Assembly (NCBI RefSeq): GCF_016906305.1
Contig: NZ_JADDOL010000010.1
Span: 59,932-123,931, forward strand
Source: Alloalcanivorax marinus
GTDB lineage: Bacteria; Pseudomonadota; Gammaproteobacteria; Pseudomonadales; Alcanivoracaceae
DNA: 64,000 nt
Direction: 5' to 3'
Shown: one piece after another, positions 9,519 through 20,761 of the stretch
Layout of the letters: each line of letters starts with the position of its first letter
How positions within the stretch are numbered: the first letter of the stretch is position 1
Position numbers and translations under genes: made by a program
The notes under the pieces: model-generated
Told to the model about the DNA's origin: nothing
Databases searched by the model: none
The model's input: the letters and a program-made list of their open reading frames with translations, nothing else

Positions 9519-10545
9519 CCGCCGCGCGGGCCTTACCGTGGCCCTGGGCACGGCGCTGCTGCTGTCCGGCTGTGCCACCTTTCATCCCTTCATGGCGCCG
9601 GAACAGCGGGTCGACGCGGCGCTGCGCGAGCATCAGTACCAGCGCGCGCTGGCCATCATCGACCACACCGGCGAGCATCACCCTCAGCACGCGCTGCTCC
9701 AGGAGCAGCGCGAGGGCGTGCTGCAGGCCAGCCGGGAGTACCGGCTTCAGGCCCAGGCCCGGGCCGAGGAACTGGCCGACCGGGAACAATGGCGCCAGGC
9801 CTTCGACACCCTGAACTCGATTCGCGACCAGGTGGTGGACCCCGCCGCCCTGGACGATCTGCTGGCCAGATTGCGGCTGCGCCACGACCTGCGCCTGCGC
9901 GACCTGCTCAACCAGGCCTACCTGGCCGAAGCCGGAGCGCTGCTGCGCACCGACTCCGTGGATGAGGCGCTGGCGCCCTATCCCGACCGGCGCGCCCGGG
10001 AAACCCGGGAGTGGCGGACACAACGCCGCGGATTGCTCTACCGCGGGTTGTTGGAGCAGGGCCAGGCCTACGCCGCCGACCAGCAATGGCAGCGGGCGCT
10101 CTCCTCCCTGGAAACCGCGCGCCTTCTCTACCCGGACGCACCGGTGCCGGACAACCTGGAAAAAGCCCGGAGGGTGCTGCACAGCGCCCGGGATCAGGCG
10201 CGGGACGCCCGTGACCGGGCCCATCGCCAGGAAGCGGTACAGCGGGTGGATCGTTATCGGGAAAGCGGCGAGCTGGCGGACCTGCTGGCCGCGCGCACCT
10301 TTCTGCAGCAACACCGCGACGACGAACAGCTTACCCCGTTGCGCAAACAGGTGGACGCCTGGGCGCGCCAGCGCGTCGAGCGCACCCTGGAGCGCGGCGA
10401 AGCCCTGTATGTGAAGGGGGACTACCAGGGCGCCTACCGGCTCTGGCAAAGCGTGGCGCCCCTGGACCCGGACAATCCGGAGCTGCTCAAGAAGCTGGAA
10501 CGGGGTGGCAAGGTGCTGGAGAACCTGCGCTCGCTGGAAAACTGA
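9505..10545 (+). CDS. TPR-like outer-membrane lipoprotein, function unknown
   Basis: 346 residues from the GTG at 9505, chosen because GGAGG lies six bases before it. An upstream ATG at 9490 would add five residues and has no ribosome site. The N-terminus is RR..., a hydrophobic stretch, then the lipobox LLSGC (Cys23), followed by ATF, so sorting to the outer membrane is likely. The rest is helical, very rich in Arg, Ala, Leu and Gln, with TPR-like repeats (AEELADREQWRQAFDTL, GEALYVKGDYQGAYRLW). It begins inside the last five codons of the cyclase gene. I do not recognise a named family. Confidence 0.82.
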   Translation: MPRPDRRAGLTVALGTALLLSGCATFHPFMAPEQRVDAALREHQYQRALAIIDHTGEHHPQHALLQEQREGVLQASREYRLQAQARAEELADREQWRQAFDTLNSIRDQVVDPAALDDLLARLRLRHDLRLRDLLNQAYLAEAGALLRTDSVDEALAPYPDRRARETREWRTQRRGLLYRGLLEQGQAYAADQQWQRALSSLETARLLYPDAPVPDNLEKARRVLHSARDQARDARDRAHRQEAVQRVDRYRESGELADLLAARTFLQQHRDDEQLTPLRKQVDAWARQRVERTLERGEALYVKGDYQGAYRLWQSVAPLDPDNPELLKKLERGGKVLENLRSLEN

Positions 10546-10562
10546 CGCGCGGCCTGAAACGA

Positions 10563-10586
10563 CACCGGCGCCCTGGGGCGCCGGTG
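10563..10586. terminator. GC hairpin between convergent genes
   Basis: CACCGGCGCC-CTGG-GGCGCCGGTG is a perfect 10-base stem with a four-base loop, between the lipoprotein stop (10545) and the gspD stop (10594). A T-run is almost absent on either strand, so it may work with Rho or act as a bidirectional 3' end stabiliser. Confidence 0.5.
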
Positions 10587-10593
10587 CGGTCGA

Positions 10594-12747
10594 TCACTCT
10601 TCCTCGGGCCGGCTGGCCGCCGGCGCCTCCCGCTCCGGCAGCGCGCTGTCGGTATCGGTGACCGGGCCGGAGGTGGGCGGCGCGGCGGAATCCTCCACCG
10701 ACTTGCTCTGCTCCGCCTCATAGGCCCGACGATAGTCGTCGGACACCGGCGAACGGCCCTGGAACAGGCGGTCCGCCCGGGTGGGCAGCGGGAACTTCAC
10801 TTCACGCACCAGCTCGCCGTCATCGTTGACCCGGAACTGCATGGCGGTGACGCCCATGTATTTCTCGCGGGTCATGTCCACCAGCCGGTCGTTGCTGGCC
10901 AGCACCGTCGGTTTGATGAACACCATGAGATTACGCTTGATGTGCTGCTTGCTGGTGGAGCGGAACAGCACGCCCAGCAGCGGGATGTCGCCCAGCAACG
11001 GCACCTTGCGCACGGTTTCCTGCACATCGTCGTTGATCAGGCCGCCCAGGGCGATGGTTTCGCCGTCGTCCGCCAGCACCGTGGTGGTGAGCTTGCGTTT
11101 GGTGGTGACGATGTCCACCGCCTCGCCGATGGAATCCTTCACCGCCGAGGTTTCCTGCTCCAGTTCCAGCCGCACGGTATCCAGCCCGGCCACATGGGGG
11201 GTGACCTTCAGGGTCAGGCCCACGTCCTCGCGCTGGATGGTGGTGAACGGGTTGGACACGCCGGAGCCGGTGCTGGAGGCCTGGCCGGTGACGAACGGCA
11301 CGTTCTCACCGACGATGATCGAGGCCTCCTGGTTGTCCAGGGTCAGAATGCTGGGCGTGGACAGCAGGTTGGTGTTGGTGGTGGATGCCAGCGCCTGAAT
11401 CAGCGCGCCCCACTCGATGTCGCCATCGGCGTCGGTCTCGCCGATGCCGGCGGTGATGCCGTCACCCAGGGAGATGTTCGACGGGTCCTCGGTGATCACC
11501 GCCTGCAGCAGCGAGTTGATGCTGACGCCGTCGCCGCCGAAGTTGACCGCGCCGATGCCGTTGTTCAGGTCGCCGGCCACGTACTGGAAGCCCAGCGAGC
11601 TGGCCTTGTCGCCGGTGACCTCGACGATGGCGGCCTCGATCAGAATCTGGGCGCGACGCACGTCCAGCTGGCTGATCACCGACTGCAGTTCCTTCATCAT
11701 TTCCGGTTCGGCGCGGATCACCAGGGCGTTCAGCGAGGTGTCGGCCTGGATCGATACCCGGGCGTCGGCGTCGGAGACGGTGCGCGCCGCCGCCGCGCCA
11801 CCGCTGCCCTCACCGCCCTGCCGCACCGCGGAGGCGCCGGCGGCGAAGTTCTTCAGCAGTTCCGCCATCTGTTCCGCGTCGCCGTGGCTGAGCCGCACCA
11901 CCTGAACGCCGCCGGCGGCGCTGGAGGGGGTGTCGAGCTGCCGGATCAGAGGGATCAAACGGGCGCGGGTGCCCCGGTCGCCCTTGACGATCAGCCGGTT
12001 GGTACGCTCGTCGGCGATCACCGTGGCGCCGCCCTGCAGGCCACGGCGGCGGTTGTTGCCGCCGGCGGCGTCGGCCTTGGTCAGCTCTTCCAGCAGCGCC
12101 ACCATGTTGCCGGCGAAGGCATGCTGCAGCTGCACGATTTCCAGTTCGTCGCTTTCCGCGTTGTCCAGGCTGCCGATGATGGCGCGCATGCGCTGAATAT
12201 TGTCCGCATGGTCGCTGATGATCAGCGCGTTGGCGGAGCCCACCGCCGCCAGATGGCCGTACTGGGGCACCAGCGGCCGCAGCACCGGCACCAGCTCTTC
12301 CACCGGCGAGTTGTCCACCGTGATCACCTGGGTGATCAGCTCCTCGCCATCCACGCTGCCGGCGTTCTGGGTGAGCGGCAGGTTGCTCTGCTTGGCGGTG
12401 GTGTTGGTGACGATCTTGATCACGCCGTTACCGGCCGGTACCGCCGCGTAGCCGTGCACCTGCAACACCGAGAGAAACAGCTCGTAGACCTCGTCGGCGG
12501 TGAGCGGCTGGTTGGAAATCACGGTGACGTCCCGGGCCCGCACCCGTGGGTCCACCACGAAGTTCTTGCCGGTCATCTGCGCCACCTGATTGATGAACGC
12601 CTGGATATCCGCGTTGCGGATATTCACCGTCCAGGTTTTGCCATCGCCGGTCGCCTCCACCGAGGCCTGTTCCTGGGCATGCACACTGAGCGTGAGGCTG
12701 AGTGCCACTACTGCGATTATTGTTTTCAGAGCCGACTTCATAGGCAT
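10594..12747 (-). CDS. gspD: Type II secretion system secretin GspD
   Basis: 717 residues. A signal peptide (MKSALKTIIAVVALSLTLSVHA) precedes the N0 domain (WTVNIRNADIQAFINQVAQ), repeated N1-N3 domains, and the secretin core ending near VPLLGDIPLLGVLFRS. A low-complexity Gly/Ala insert lies around residues 290-325 and a Pro/Ser/Glu-rich tail follows the S-domain region. The protein forms the outer-membrane channel through which folded exoproteins leave. Two possible starts, 12747 and 12741, differ by two residues. The gene starts one base after the gspC stop, so the pair is translationally linked. The other gsp genes are not in this window. Confidence 0.97.
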   Translation of the reverse strand: MPMKSALKTIIAVVALSLTLSVHAQEQASVEATGDGKTWTVNIRNADIQAFINQVAQMTGKNFVVDPRVRARDVTVISNQPLTADEVYELFLSVLQVHGYAAVPAGNGVIKIVTNTTAKQSNLPLTQNAGSVDGEELITQVITVDNSPVEELVPVLRPLVPQYGHLAAVGSANALIISDHADNIQRMRAIIGSLDNAESDELEIVQLQHAFAGNMVALLEELTKADAAGGNNRRRGLQGGATVIADERTNRLIVKGDRGTRARLIPLIRQLDTPSSAAGGVQVVRLSHGDAEQMAELLKNFAAGASAVRQGGEGSGGAAAARTVSDADARVSIQADTSLNALVIRAEPEMMKELQSVISQLDVRRAQILIEAAIVEVTGDKASSLGFQYVAGDLNNGIGAVNFGGDGVSINSLLQAVITEDPSNISLGDGITAGIGETDADGDIEWGALIQALASTTNTNLLSTPSILTLDNQEASIIVGENVPFVTGQASSTGSGVSNPFTTIQREDVGLTLKVTPHVAGLDTVRLELEQETSAVKDSIGEAVDIVTTKRKLTTTVLADDGETIALGGLINDDVQETVRKVPLLGDIPLLGVLFRSTSKQHIKRNLMVFIKPTVLASNDRLVDMTREKYMGVTAMQFRVNDDGELVREVKFPLPTRADRLFQGRSPVSDDYRRAYEAEQSKSVEDSAAPPTSGPVTDTDSALPEREAPAASRPEEE

Positions 12748-12748
12748 C

Positions 12749-13597
12749 TCACGGTGGATAGTTCACGGTAAATTCCTGTTCGCCGCGCTGCACGACAATG
12801 ACGGCCGACTGGCTTTCCATGTACGACTGCAAAGCGGCCAGATCGCTTTCCTCTGAGCCCAGCGGGTAGCCGTTCACCGACGCCACCACATCCCCGGGCT
12901 GCAACCCGACCTGCTCGATCAGCTGCTTGGGGGCGCGGTCGCCGATCTTGTAACCCTCGGTGCCGCCCTCGCTGACCGGTTGCAGGCCGAGCTGACGGAT
13001 CAGCGCGGTGCGCTGCTGGGCCAGATCGGTCTCCGGGCTGGGCGCCGGGCTGCGCGGCTCCGGTTCGGTCACCTGGGTGACCCCGCCGGCCAGGCCTTTC
13101 ACTTCATTCAGACGCAGCGTCTCGAAACGCCCCTGGCGCTTGAGAATCACCCGATCCGGATAGATTTCCTCGAGGGTGGCGTTGCCGGGAATGCCATCGC
13201 CAATGTGATACAGCTGGGCGTCACCGCCCCGCTCGGCAATGATCGCCGACGATTTGCCACGATCCCGGGTTTGGAAAAGGCCCAGCAGTTCCAGACTCAG
13301 CCGCGTCTCCGGGGCGTCCACCGGACGCTGCTCCGCCTGCGGCTCGGCCTGATAGGCGCCGAACAAGCCCCAGCGCTGCACCTGGGAGGAGGACAGCGCG
13401 GCGCTCTGCTGGGCACCGCCATTGACGGCGACCCGGCGCAAATCCGAGCCGGGCAACGCATCCTGCGGGCCGTACCAGAGCAGCCAGATGGTCTGAGCGA
13501 TCAAATAGGCGAGAACCACCACCAACAACAGCGCCAGCACCGTGCGTGCCACCCGCTCCCATCGTTGCCGGTTTCCCCTCCGGGCCCACTGAATCAT
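12749..13597 (-). CDS. gspC: Type II secretion system protein GspC
   Basis: 282 residues. A cytoplasmic N-tail, one membrane helix (VLALLLVVVLAYLIAQTIWLL), the homology region (LELLGLFQTRDRGKSSAIIAERGG...YHIGDGIPG) and a C-terminal PDZ-like domain (KQLIEQVGLQPGDVVASVNGYPL). GspC links the inner-membrane platform to the secretin through its HR domain. The start at 13597 (ATG, MIQWARRG) is favoured because GAAGGA lies just ahead. A TTG at 13609 would place that sequence inside the gene. About 115 bases separate it from gspN, enough for a promoter, though none is clear. Confidence 0.94.
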   Translation of the reverse strand: MIQWARRGNRQRWERVARTVLALLLVVVLAYLIAQTIWLLWYGPQDALPGSDLRRVAVNGGAQQSAALSSSQVQRWGLFGAYQAEPQAEQRPVDAPETRLSLELLGLFQTRDRGKSSAIIAERGGDAQLYHIGDGIPGNATLEEIYPDRVILKRQGRFETLRLNEVKGLAGGVTQVTEPEPRSPAPSPETDLAQQRTALIRQLGLQPVSEGGTEGYKIGDRAPKQLIEQVGLQPGDVVASVNGYPLGSEESDLAALQSYMESQSAVIVVQRGEQEFTVNYPP

Positions 13598-13712
13598 AAA
13601 GTCCTTCAATCCCGCTTATCGTTATCCCGGCCTGTCATTCCATCCGAAACCGGGCGGGTGTCACGGCGCATTCTAGGCGCGCCAGTATGACCCCAATATT
13701 ATCCGACGAAAC

Positions 13713-14435
13713 TCAGCCGGACTGCCCCAGAGCCAAGGGGCGGCTCATACGAAATACCACATCGGACGGGTCACCGCCCTGACTGACCCCGAGCAATTGG
13801 GGCCAGGCCCGGCGCACTTGCACGTTCAGTTTCTGATTATCCAGCCGTGCGTGCACCAATTGTTGTTGCTGCGGCCCGGTGACTTCCAGTTCCGGTGCCC
13901 CGTCGACCATGGCCAGGCGCCCGTCCAGGGGCGGCACCTCGGCGGCGCCATCACGACCCCAGGTCACCGTGCCGCCGCTGTAGGTCAGCGTGCCTTTGGC
14001 ATCGACCACGGCCTGTTCCGCGAGTTCCAGCGTCATCAGGGTCAGATTCACGGTGCCGTCCGCGTTGCCCTGGGGAATCTCGGCGCTGAACGGCGCCACC
14101 GGCACCGTGGCCCGCCACTGCTCCAGACGCCAGTCGCCCCAGGCGGCGCCCAGCCAGCCGTCGGCGTTGAGACCGTCGCTTACCATGGACAGTTGCAGGC
14201 CGGGCGTCAAACCGTGCCAGTCCAGTGTCCAGGCCAGATCCCCGCTACGGTTGCGCCAGCGCGCCTGCACGCGGCCATCCCACCAGGGGCCGCGGGCCCC
14301 GGACAGCACCAGCGGCGCACCGCCGGGACGCAGAGCGGGCAGGCGGTCCACCAGCACCGCCGCCGGCATCAGCACCACCAGGCACACCAACAAACTGATG
14401 ACGAACACCGCCCCCAGGGCTATCCAGCGCCGCAT
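13713..14435 (-). CDS. gspN: Type II secretion system protein GspN
   Basis: 240 residues. One N-terminal membrane helix (IALGAVFVISLLVCLVVLMPAAVLV) is followed by a beta-rich periplasmic domain with the GspN features ARGPWWDG and LDWHGLTPGLQLS. GspN is an accessory, non-universal pseudopilus or platform protein. It lies 15 bases downstream of ssb, so it may share the ssb transcript. gspN-gspC-gspD at a separate site from the rest of the gsp genes is known in several gammaproteobacteria. Confidence 0.88.
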   Translation of the reverse strand: MRRWIALGAVFVISLLVCLVVLMPAAVLVDRLPALRPGGAPLVLSGARGPWWDGRVQARWRNRSGDLAWTLDWHGLTPGLQLSMVSDGLNADGWLGAAWGDWRLEQWRATVPVAPFSAEIPQGNADGTVNLTLMTLELAEQAVVDAKGTLTYSGGTVTWGRDGAAEVPPLDGRLAMVDGAPELEVTGPQQQQLVHARLDNQKLNVQVRRAWPQLLGVSQGGDPSDVVFRMSRPLALGQSG

Positions 14436-14450
14436 GACTTCCCCCGGAAT

Positions 14451-14978
14451 TTAGAACGGAATATCGTCGTCGAAATCGTCCGCGGGGCCGCTGAACCCGC
14501 CGCCCTGATTGGCCGGCGCCTTCTGCTGACCACCCTGCTGACCGCCACCCTGGCCGGGGCTCTGGTCGTAGTAGTCGTTGCCCTGGTTGCCGTACCCCCC
14601 CTGGCCACCGCCCTGGTAGTCGCCACCGCCGCCGGCGCCACCGCGACCATCGAGCATCTGCATCTCGTTGGCGACGATCTCCGTGGTGTAGCGGTCCTGG
14701 CCGTCCTGACCCTGCCATTTGCGGGTACGGATGGAACCCTCCACGTACACCTTGGAGCCCTTCTTCAGATACTCACCCGCGATCTCGCCCAGCTTGTTGA
14801 AGAACACCACCCGGTGCCATTCCGTGCGCTCCTGCATCTGGCCGCTCTGGCGATCCTTCCAGGTTTCGCTGGTGGCCAGGCGGATATTGGTGACGGCCCC
14901 GCCGCTGGGCATGAAACGGGTTTCCGGATCGGCGCCCAGATTGCCGATCAGAATGACTTTGTTGACGCCTCGTGCCAT
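14451..14978 (-). CDS. ssb: Single-stranded DNA-binding protein
   Basis: 175 residues. An OB-fold ([19 protein letters not shown]...[28 protein letters not shown]) is followed by a Gly/Gln-rich linker (about 115-160) and the acidic tip DDDIPF, which recruits repair and replication proteins. Length and tip are typical of gammaproteobacterial SSB. The position beside an MFS gene and uvrA matches Pseudomonas. No LexA box is visible in its own leader, which instead holds a hairpin at 15007-15025. Confidence 0.98.
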   Translation of the reverse strand: MARGVNKVILIGNLGADPETRFMPSGGAVTNIRLATSETWKDRQSGQMQERTEWHRVVFFNKLGEIAGEYLKKGSKVYVEGSIRTRKWQGQDGQDRYTTEIVANEMQMLDGRGGAGGGGDYQGGGQGGYGNQGNDYYDQSPGQGGGQQGGQQKAPANQGGGFSGPADDFDDDIPF

Positions 14979-15006
14979 GGCTGTTCGCTCCCTACGTTCG
15001 GACGAC

Positions 15007-15025
15007 CACCGGCGACGCGCCGGTG
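15007..15025 (-). promoter_or_regulatory. Perfect inverted repeat in the ssb leader
   Basis: CACCGGCG-ACG-CGCCGGTG (8-base arms) lies 29 bases upstream of the ssb ATG and 76 bases after the MFS gene. It could be a leader hairpin or the end of the upstream transcript. There is no T-run. Confidence 0.4.
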
Positions 15026-15083
15026 CGGTTATGTATGCAGACCGGATATTGTGCAGCTTTACGCGGCCCGGAGTAACCCCCGG

Positions 15084-16457
15084 TCAGGACGGCTCCCGAA
15101 CCTCGCCGGCCAGGGCCTCCAGGGCCTGTTCATCGAGCTCCCGGTTATCGACCTTGAGCAGGGCCAGGCGCTGCTCGGCCACCACCACCGCCTCCAGCAC
15201 GCCGGGGATGGCGCGCAGCCGGCTGGCCGCCTGGGTCGGGTCCTGCTGGCGGCCCAGGTGCACCACCCGGTTATCCAGCTTGGGCAATTCCCCCATGCCC
15301 CAAAGATACAGCAGCCAGACCACCGCCAGGCCGGCACAGCCCAGAAATACCGCCTCGGCCCCCACCCATTGGTAGAGAGCGCCGCCCAACTGGCCACCGA
15401 TGAACACGCCCAGAAACTGGCTGGTGGAATAGACGCCCATGGCGGTGCCACGGGTGCCGGCCGGCGCCGCCCGCCCCACCAGGGACGGCAACAGGGCTTC
15501 CAGCAGGTTGAAGGCCATGAAATAGACGAACAGGGCCAGCACGAAGTGCCACAGAGTCTGCCCGGCCAGGGCCAGCAGCACCTCGGCGACGATCAGCAGG
15601 CACACCGCGGCGCGCTTCACCGGCAGGGCCCCGCGCCGCTCGGCGGCGATGATCAGCGGCACCATGGCCAGGAAACTGGTCACCAGCACCGCCAGATACA
15701 GCAGGCTGTGCTGGTCCAGGTCCAGCCCGAGGCGGTGCTTGAGCAGCTGCGGCAGCACCACGAACGAGGCGGTCATGGTCAGGTGCAGCACCATGATGCC
15801 CAGATCCAGGCGGCGCAGGTTGCGGTCGCCCAGCACCCGGCGGAAACGCAGCCGGGCCGGCAACGGCTCGCTGGCGCGCACCTGGGGCGAGGGCACCGAA
15901 AACGCCACGCCCATGGCCAGGGTGCCCAGCACCACGGTGAGCCAGAACAGGCCGCTCAGGCCCAGCCAATGGGCCAGCACCGGCCCCAGGATCAGCGCCA
16001 GAATAAAGGAGGCGCCCACCGACATGCCGATCAGCGCCATGGCGCGGGTGCGGTGGCGCTCGCTGACCACGTCGCCGATCAGCGCCATGATCACGCTGGC
16101 GATGGCGCCGGCGCCCTGCAGGGCGCGGCCCAGAATCACGCCGTAGATGGTGTCGCTGAGGGCCGCCACCGCGCCGCCGGCGACGAACAACAACAGGCCC
16201 GCCAGCAGCAGCGGGCGCCGGCCGAAGCGGTCGGACAGCATGCCGAAGGGAATCTGCAGGATCGCCTGCATCAGCCCGTAGGCGCCGATGGCGGTGCCGA
16301 TCAACAGGGGCGTGGCGCCTTCCAGCCCGGTGCCGTAAACCGCGAAAACCGGGAGGATCATGAACAGCCCGAACATGCGCAGCGCGAAGATCGCCGCCAG
16401 GGAGCCGGTGGTGGTCAGTTCGGTGCGCCGCAGGGCGGCCCGGGAAGCGTCCGTCAT
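15084..16457 (-). CDS. MFS transporter, YajR-like with C-terminal YAM domain
   Basis: 457 residues. About twelve membrane helices carry the MFS signature loop motif GMLSDRFGRRPLL. After the last helix (about residue 385) comes a soluble ferredoxin-like tail (AASRLRAIPGVLEAVVVAEQRLALLKVDNRELDEQALEAL), as in E. coli YajR, whose substrate is not settled. The gene lies between uvrA and ssb, as in Pseudomonas (the PA4233 position), and is transcribed toward ssb with a 105-base gap. A drug- or metabolite-proton antiport role is inferred from the family only. Confidence 0.9.
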   Translation of the reverse strand: MTDASRAALRRTELTTTGSLAAIFALRMFGLFMILPVFAVYGTGLEGATPLLIGTAIGAYGLMQAILQIPFGMLSDRFGRRPLLLAGLLLFVAGGAVAALSDTIYGVILGRALQGAGAIASVIMALIGDVVSERHRTRAMALIGMSVGASFILALILGPVLAHWLGLSGLFWLTVVLGTLAMGVAFSVPSPQVRASEPLPARLRFRRVLGDRNLRRLDLGIMVLHLTMTASFVVLPQLLKHRLGLDLDQHSLLYLAVLVTSFLAMVPLIIAAERRGALPVKRAAVCLLIVAEVLLALAGQTLWHFVLALFVYFMAFNLLEALLPSLVGRAAPAGTRGTAMGVYSTSQFLGVFIGGQLGGALYQWVGAEAVFLGCAGLAVVWLLYLWGMGELPKLDNRVVHLGRQQDPTQAASRLRAIPGVLEAVVVAEQRLALLKVDNRELDEQALEALAGEVREPS

Positions 16458-16605
16458 GGTCGAGGGTCGGGGCTACGAGAAATGGGCGGGAAGTGTAGCA
16501 GATTCCAGGACGGCGGGGTGACGTGCAAATCGCTGTCGATAGTAAATTGAACCCCCGTGGAAGCGGTGATAAATTGATGACTTGATTCAGTTTTTCTTCT
16601 TAGCC

Positions 16606-16621
16606 CCCGGGGACCCCCGGG
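16606..16621 (+). promoter_or_regulatory. GC hairpin just upstream of the LuxR-type regulator
   Basis: CCCGGG-GACC-CCCGGG, preceded by a T-rich stretch (16591-16600), ends 19 bases before the ATG at 16641. In the mRNA it would sit beside the ribosome site, which is otherwise weak, so it could limit translation. Confidence 0.45.
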
Positions 16622-16640
16622 TTGTGTCATGGACGAATGA

Positions 16641-17288
16641 ATGAACAGTCTGACTGCACAACGAGTGTATGTAGTGGGTGGCCAGCATCTCCAGAATGCG
16701 CTGCTGACTGAATTCCTCGATAAAGCCTCGATCCCCGCCATGGCGGTGAAATCCGTGGATCAGGTGGACGAAAACGACCTGGCCGGCGTGGAACAGAACC
16801 TGTTCCTGGTGGATTTCCATTCCGTGGATGTCAATCAGGTGATCACCCGGCTGATGGACGTGGACCGCCGTATCGAGAATGAAATCCTCATCGGCGTGTT
16901 CAATGTGGACCACGACGACGACCTGACCCGGCTGGCCGGGCTGCCCATGGTCAATGGCGGCTTCCAGCACGATTGCCCCCAGGATCTGCTGACCAAGGGC
17001 ATCAAGGCCATGTTCAAGGGCGAGCTCTGGTTCCCGCGCAAGGTTTTGCAGCAGTACCTGGTCAAAAGCCGGGCCTTCAACAAGACCTTCGCCCGTAACG
17101 AGGTGAACCTGACCGACCGGGAGATCGAGGTGCTCAAGGTAATGGCCACCGGCGCCAAGAATTCCGAGATCGCCAAGGTGCTCAACCTCAGCCCGCACAC
17201 CATCAAGACCCACATTTACAACATTTTCAAAAAGATCAACGCCTCCAATCGCCTGCAGGCGGTGAACTGGGCCCAGGAAAACCTCTGA
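16641..17288 (+). CDS. LuxR/CsgD-type transcriptional regulator without phospho-acceptor
   Basis: 215 residues. The C-terminal GerE/LuxR helix-turn-helix is clear (LTDREIEVLKVMATGAKNSEIAKVLNLSPHTIKTHI). The N-terminal 130 residues resemble a degenerate receiver (VYVVGGQHLQNALLTEFL, NLFLVDFHSVDVNQVI) with no usual acidic pocket, as in CsgD. Such proteins often bind a ligand or work unphosphorylated, and many control biofilm matrix genes. The start MNSLTAQRVYVV has only a weak GGA ahead. The gene stands alone between the divergent MFS gene and uvrA; its targets are unknown. Confidence 0.86.
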   Translation: MNSLTAQRVYVVGGQHLQNALLTEFLDKASIPAMAVKSVDQVDENDLAGVEQNLFLVDFHSVDVNQVITRLMDVDRRIENEILIGVFNVDHDDDLTRLAGLPMVNGGFQHDCPQDLLTKGIKAMFKGELWFPRKVLQQYLVKSRAFNKTFARNEVNLTDREIEVLKVMATGAKNSEIAKVLNLSPHTIKTHIYNIFKKINASNRLQAVNWAQENL

Positions 17289-17376
17289 TCACGGGCTGTC
17301 CGGCCCGCCGTCCGGTTCCCCCCGCCGGACGTTCCCGCAGCGTCGACCTTTCTTTTCCCCTTCACGATCTTTCGCC

Positions 17377-17401
17377 TATACTGCACTGTTCATTTTGACA
17401 G
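17377..17401 (+). promoter_or_regulatory. uvrA promoter -10 with LexA (SOS) box
   Basis: TATACT (17377-17382) is a good -10; the -35 about 17 bases upstream is T-rich and poor. Directly downstream, 17386-17401 reads CTGT-TCATTTTG-ACAG, a perfect CTGT-N8-ACAG core of the gammaproteobacterial LexA box. It covers the expected transcription start 22 bases before the uvrA ATG, so LexA repression and induction by DNA damage are expected. Confidence 0.85.
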
Positions 17402-17422
17402 TAGCCGAGGGCTCGCCATCTC

Positions 17423-20302
<2,880 letters not shown>

Positions 20303-20370
20303 CCCCGCCCCCGCTCTGGCACGGAAGCTGCTTGGTTCTTCCGGGTCCGGGACGACGTCATGGAGGGACC

Positions 20371-20748
20371 ATGAGCGGGGGAATCAATGCCCATTGGTTG
20401 ATGCACTATCGGGTGGTGACGCTGGTGAACCAGTGTCGCCGGCTGATCCGGGATGAATTCGGGGTCAAGCTGACGCTTACCGATCCGCGGCTGCGCGAAG
20501 CGCTCAGCGAGTACGCCGGGCGCAGCGGCTCCACGGAACTCAAACGGTTGATCAGGCAGATCGACGAAGAAGCGGGCGACGCGATGCCCGAGGATGAGCC
20601 GGTGCACGGCTCCACGGAGCAGCGCCCGGCACGTCGCATGTATCGGGGGCAACCATTGCCCGACCCGCCGGCGGACGCCGGGGCGTCGTCGGAGAGCGGG
20701 CCGGAGAAGACGATTATCTACCGGGGCCGCCGGGTACGCGGCGGCTGA
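20371..20748 (+). CDS. Small protein of unknown function
   Basis: 125 residues from the ATG at 20371, preceded by GGAGGG three bases before it. The reading frame also runs back into uvrA in another phase, but that part is shadow. The N-terminal 70 residues are probably helical (HYRVVTLVNQCRRLIRDEFGVKLTLTDPRLREALSEYAG). The middle is polar, and the C-terminus is Pro/Gly-rich ending IIYRGRRVRGG. There is no signal peptide, membrane helix or Cys. I do not recognise the family. It is 68 bases downstream of uvrA and could share its SOS-regulated transcript, since no terminator is evident in between. Confidence 0.7.
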   Translation: MSGGINAHWLMHYRVVTLVNQCRRLIRDEFGVKLTLTDPRLREALSEYAGRSGSTELKRLIRQIDEEAGDAMPEDEPVHGSTEQRPARRMYRGQPLPDPPADAGASSESGPEKTIIYRGRRVRGG

Positions 20749-20761
20749 TCACCGGTGCGTC

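Noticed and set aside
14979..15083. A LexA box in the ssb leader
   Set aside because: No CTGT-N8-ACAG or near match was found; only an inverted repeat without that core.
13797..16550. 917-codon plus-strand frame over gspN, ssb and the MFS gene
   Set aside because: Low-complexity Gln/His/Gly translation across three real minus-strand genes; a shadow.
16629..16640. ATG GAC GAA TGA mini-frame just before the LuxR-type gene
   Set aside because: Three codons could arise by chance; no ribosome site and no attenuator-type codon run.
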